This document shows, piece after piece, positions 5,436-6,529 of a DNA stretch of 6,529 nucleotides. This DNA is from Alphaproteobacteria bacterium (GTDB lineage: Bacteria > Pseudomonadota > Alphaproteobacteria > UBA11222), in contig DMKG01000250.1 in assembly GCA_003454415.1 (NCBI GenBank), positions 1 through 6,529 of the forward strand, in the 5' to 3' direction. The position numbers and the translations under genes were made by a program. The first letter of the stretch is position 1. Each line of letters begins with the position of its first letter. The notes below the pieces were generated by a model. The model worked only from the letters and a program-made list of their open reading frames with translations. It was not told where the DNA came from and ran no database searches.

Positions 5436-6529
5436 CTAGCCGGAGCAGCCCTTCACGACACGCGTCAGTACCGCCTTCTCCTCCTGCTCGAGCAGATGAC
5501 GGTACACACTAAGCTTCGCGGCCAACGTGCAAGCCGCAGCCGGATCACCTGCCAGTGCCAAACGATGCACCATGGCATCTCGCCAATGGGGAGAACCTGC
5601 CGGCGTGGCATCCACGATGCGCGCCCAGGCCCGATCCGCTTCAAAGCTCCGGCCACTCTGCGCGGCCACCTCGGCATAAGCGAACCAAGCATCGCCAGAA
5701 TCCGGAAACTCTCGCACCATCCCCTGCGCCAGGGCGAAGCCGGCGTCAGCATCGCCGAGCGCGACCGCGGTACGGATGCGCAACAGGGTCAGTTGCCGCA
5801 GATCCCTACCCTGCCCGGCCAGCGCGGCGGCGAAAGGCTCGGCCAACGCGGCGAGCAATGCATAGCGCTCCGCGCGTTCCAATTCGAGCAAGAATTGATA
5901 GAGCTGCCGTTCACCGTCGGCGTCATCGCCACGCAAGGCGATAGCGTGGGCCATGGCCTCCAAACCCGCGCGATCCTCGGCCGCCAACAATGCACGCAAT
6001 TTCGACCAGAGCAATACCGGACGTACTCGGGAGTCGGTCTCGGCCTCGGACAACATGGCATCGATCTCTGCAAGCAAACGTGGCAAGTCCGCCTCCAGCA
6101 CGACACGCATTTGCAGCGCAAGCGCACGAAACCAGGGCTGCCGCCTTTGCTTCCCGGGAATATCCTCCAACGCCGCCAGGATATTCCTGGCCACCTGTGC
6201 CTGGGTGGCAGAGTCGTTCCGCGCCACGGCACGATTGAACTCGCTGACCGCGCGATGCAGGGTAGTGAGCGCGACGTCGCCGCGCAACGTCGGATCGGCG
6301 CGCGCCGCACGCAAGTGACGCGCGACGGCACCCGGATCCTCGCTGGCGCGCGCCAGGCTCAGATGTGCGATACCAGCGTCGCTATCACCTGGCGCCTGCT
6401 GGACAAATACCTGTGCAGCGCGCTCGAAATATCGTCGATTCGCTTCGGTTGGATGCTGTTCATAGACGGCTTCCGCCACCACCCAGTCGAGCTTGGGCAA
6501 AGCAGCCCTCACCGCAGGATGTAACGGCG
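5436..6529 (-). CDS. TPR-like helical-repeat protein, C-terminal part (5' end beyond window)
   Basis: At least 363 residues, almost entirely helical and rich in Ala, Arg and Leu. A clear TPR-like unit runs from DSGDAWFAYAEVAAQSG to ARIVDATP (about 271-304 counted from the GTG at 6512). Weaker 34-residue-like helix pairs precede it. Such repeats act as protein-binding scaffolds; no enzyme motif, signal peptide or membrane helix is visible in this part. The frame stays open upstream of the GTG to the window edge (…PLHPA before VRAAL), so that GTG is probably internal and the gene is cut by the window. The chain ends with a short tail containing KGCSG. Codons and GC content are richer than in the nitrate genes. 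I do not recognise the specific family. The gene is followed after 36 bases by the Tat-leader ATG in the same direction, as in an operon. Confidence 0.75.
   Translation of the reverse strand, partial: PLHPAVRAALPKLDWVVAEAVYEQHPTEANRRYFERAAQVFVQQAPGDSDAGIAHLSLARASEDPGAVARHLRAARADPTLRGDVALTTLHRAVSEFNRAVARNDSATQAQVARNILAALEDIPGKQRRQPWFRALALQMRVVLEADLPRLLAEIDAMLSEAETDSRVRPVLLWSKLRALLAAEDRAGLEAMAHAIALRGDDADGERQLYQFLLELERAERYALLAALAEPFAAALAGQGRDLRQLTLLRIRTAVALGDADAGFALAQGMVREFPDSGDAWFAYAEVAAQSGRSFEADRAWARIVDATPAGSPHWRDAMVHRLALAGDPAAACTLAAKLSVYRHLLEQEEKAVLTRVVKGCSG

Noticed and set aside
6510..6512. GTG as the true start of the TPR-like gene
   Set aside because: The frame stays open to the window edge, and the sequence after the GTG reads like the interior of a repeat protein with no signal or ribosome site.
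4758..6524. A 588-codon plus-strand open frame covering the right end
   Set aside because: It runs antisense through both the hydrolase and the TPR-like gene. Its product is rich in Arg, His and Gln with no domain logic, as expected of a shadow in GC-rich DNA, whereas the minus-strand frames show recognisable motifs.

Overview
The window looks like a proteobacterial nitrate-assimilation locus. The evidence is a NarK/NasA-type nitrate transporter, a fused PP2C-phosphatase/Ser-Thr-kinase of the kind that sits beside nasA in Pseudomonas, Gram-negative outer-membrane and Tat-type signal peptides, and two sigma-54 (-24/-12) promoter matches. An alphaproteobacterium or gammaproteobacterium is likely for the left part; I cannot place it more closely by eye. 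The right end (about 5.24-6.53 kb) is clearly more GC-rich in hand-counted lines (43/60 at 6241-6300 and 47/60 at 6301-6360, against 29/60 at 2281-2340 and 39/60 at 4381-4440). It may come from a different genomic place or a different genome.

Layout. Bases 1-202 are one perfect, spacerless palindrome with two 101-base arms. It folds back the 3' end of a minus-strand outer-membrane porin gene (102-1334, alginate-export-type beta-barrel, last few residues missing). Between the porin and the transporter lies a 318-base divergent control region. It holds a sigma-54 promoter match facing each way (1405-1420 minus, 1551-1566 plus), inverted repeats at 1420-1438 and 1478-1501 that could be activator sites, and a hairpin in the porin leader (1365-1383). 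On the plus strand follow the nitrate/nitrite MFS transporter (1653-2924) and, two bases after its stop, the phosphatase-kinase (2927-4639). The nirB/nirD/nasC genes that normally follow are not there. Instead a convergent minus-strand ORF ends 10 bases away.

That ORF (4650-5399) is a chimera: a Tat-like signal peptide and about 15 further residues run straight into an alpha/beta-hydrolase that has lost its N-terminal strands. The join is near 5226-5240. Upstream of it on the same strand is the 3' part of a TPR-like helical-repeat gene (5436 to the window edge).

Interpretation. The porin, transporter and kinase can be read as one nitrogen-controlled unit: an outer-membrane channel, an inner-membrane nitrate importer and a membrane-anchored phospho-switch, all under sigma-54 control. 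The outer-membrane part of this reading is inference. The fold-back at the left end and the broken hydrolase at the right both suggest that the ends of this window are assembly or amplification joins, or real rearrangement points, and they should be tested before any biology is built on them.
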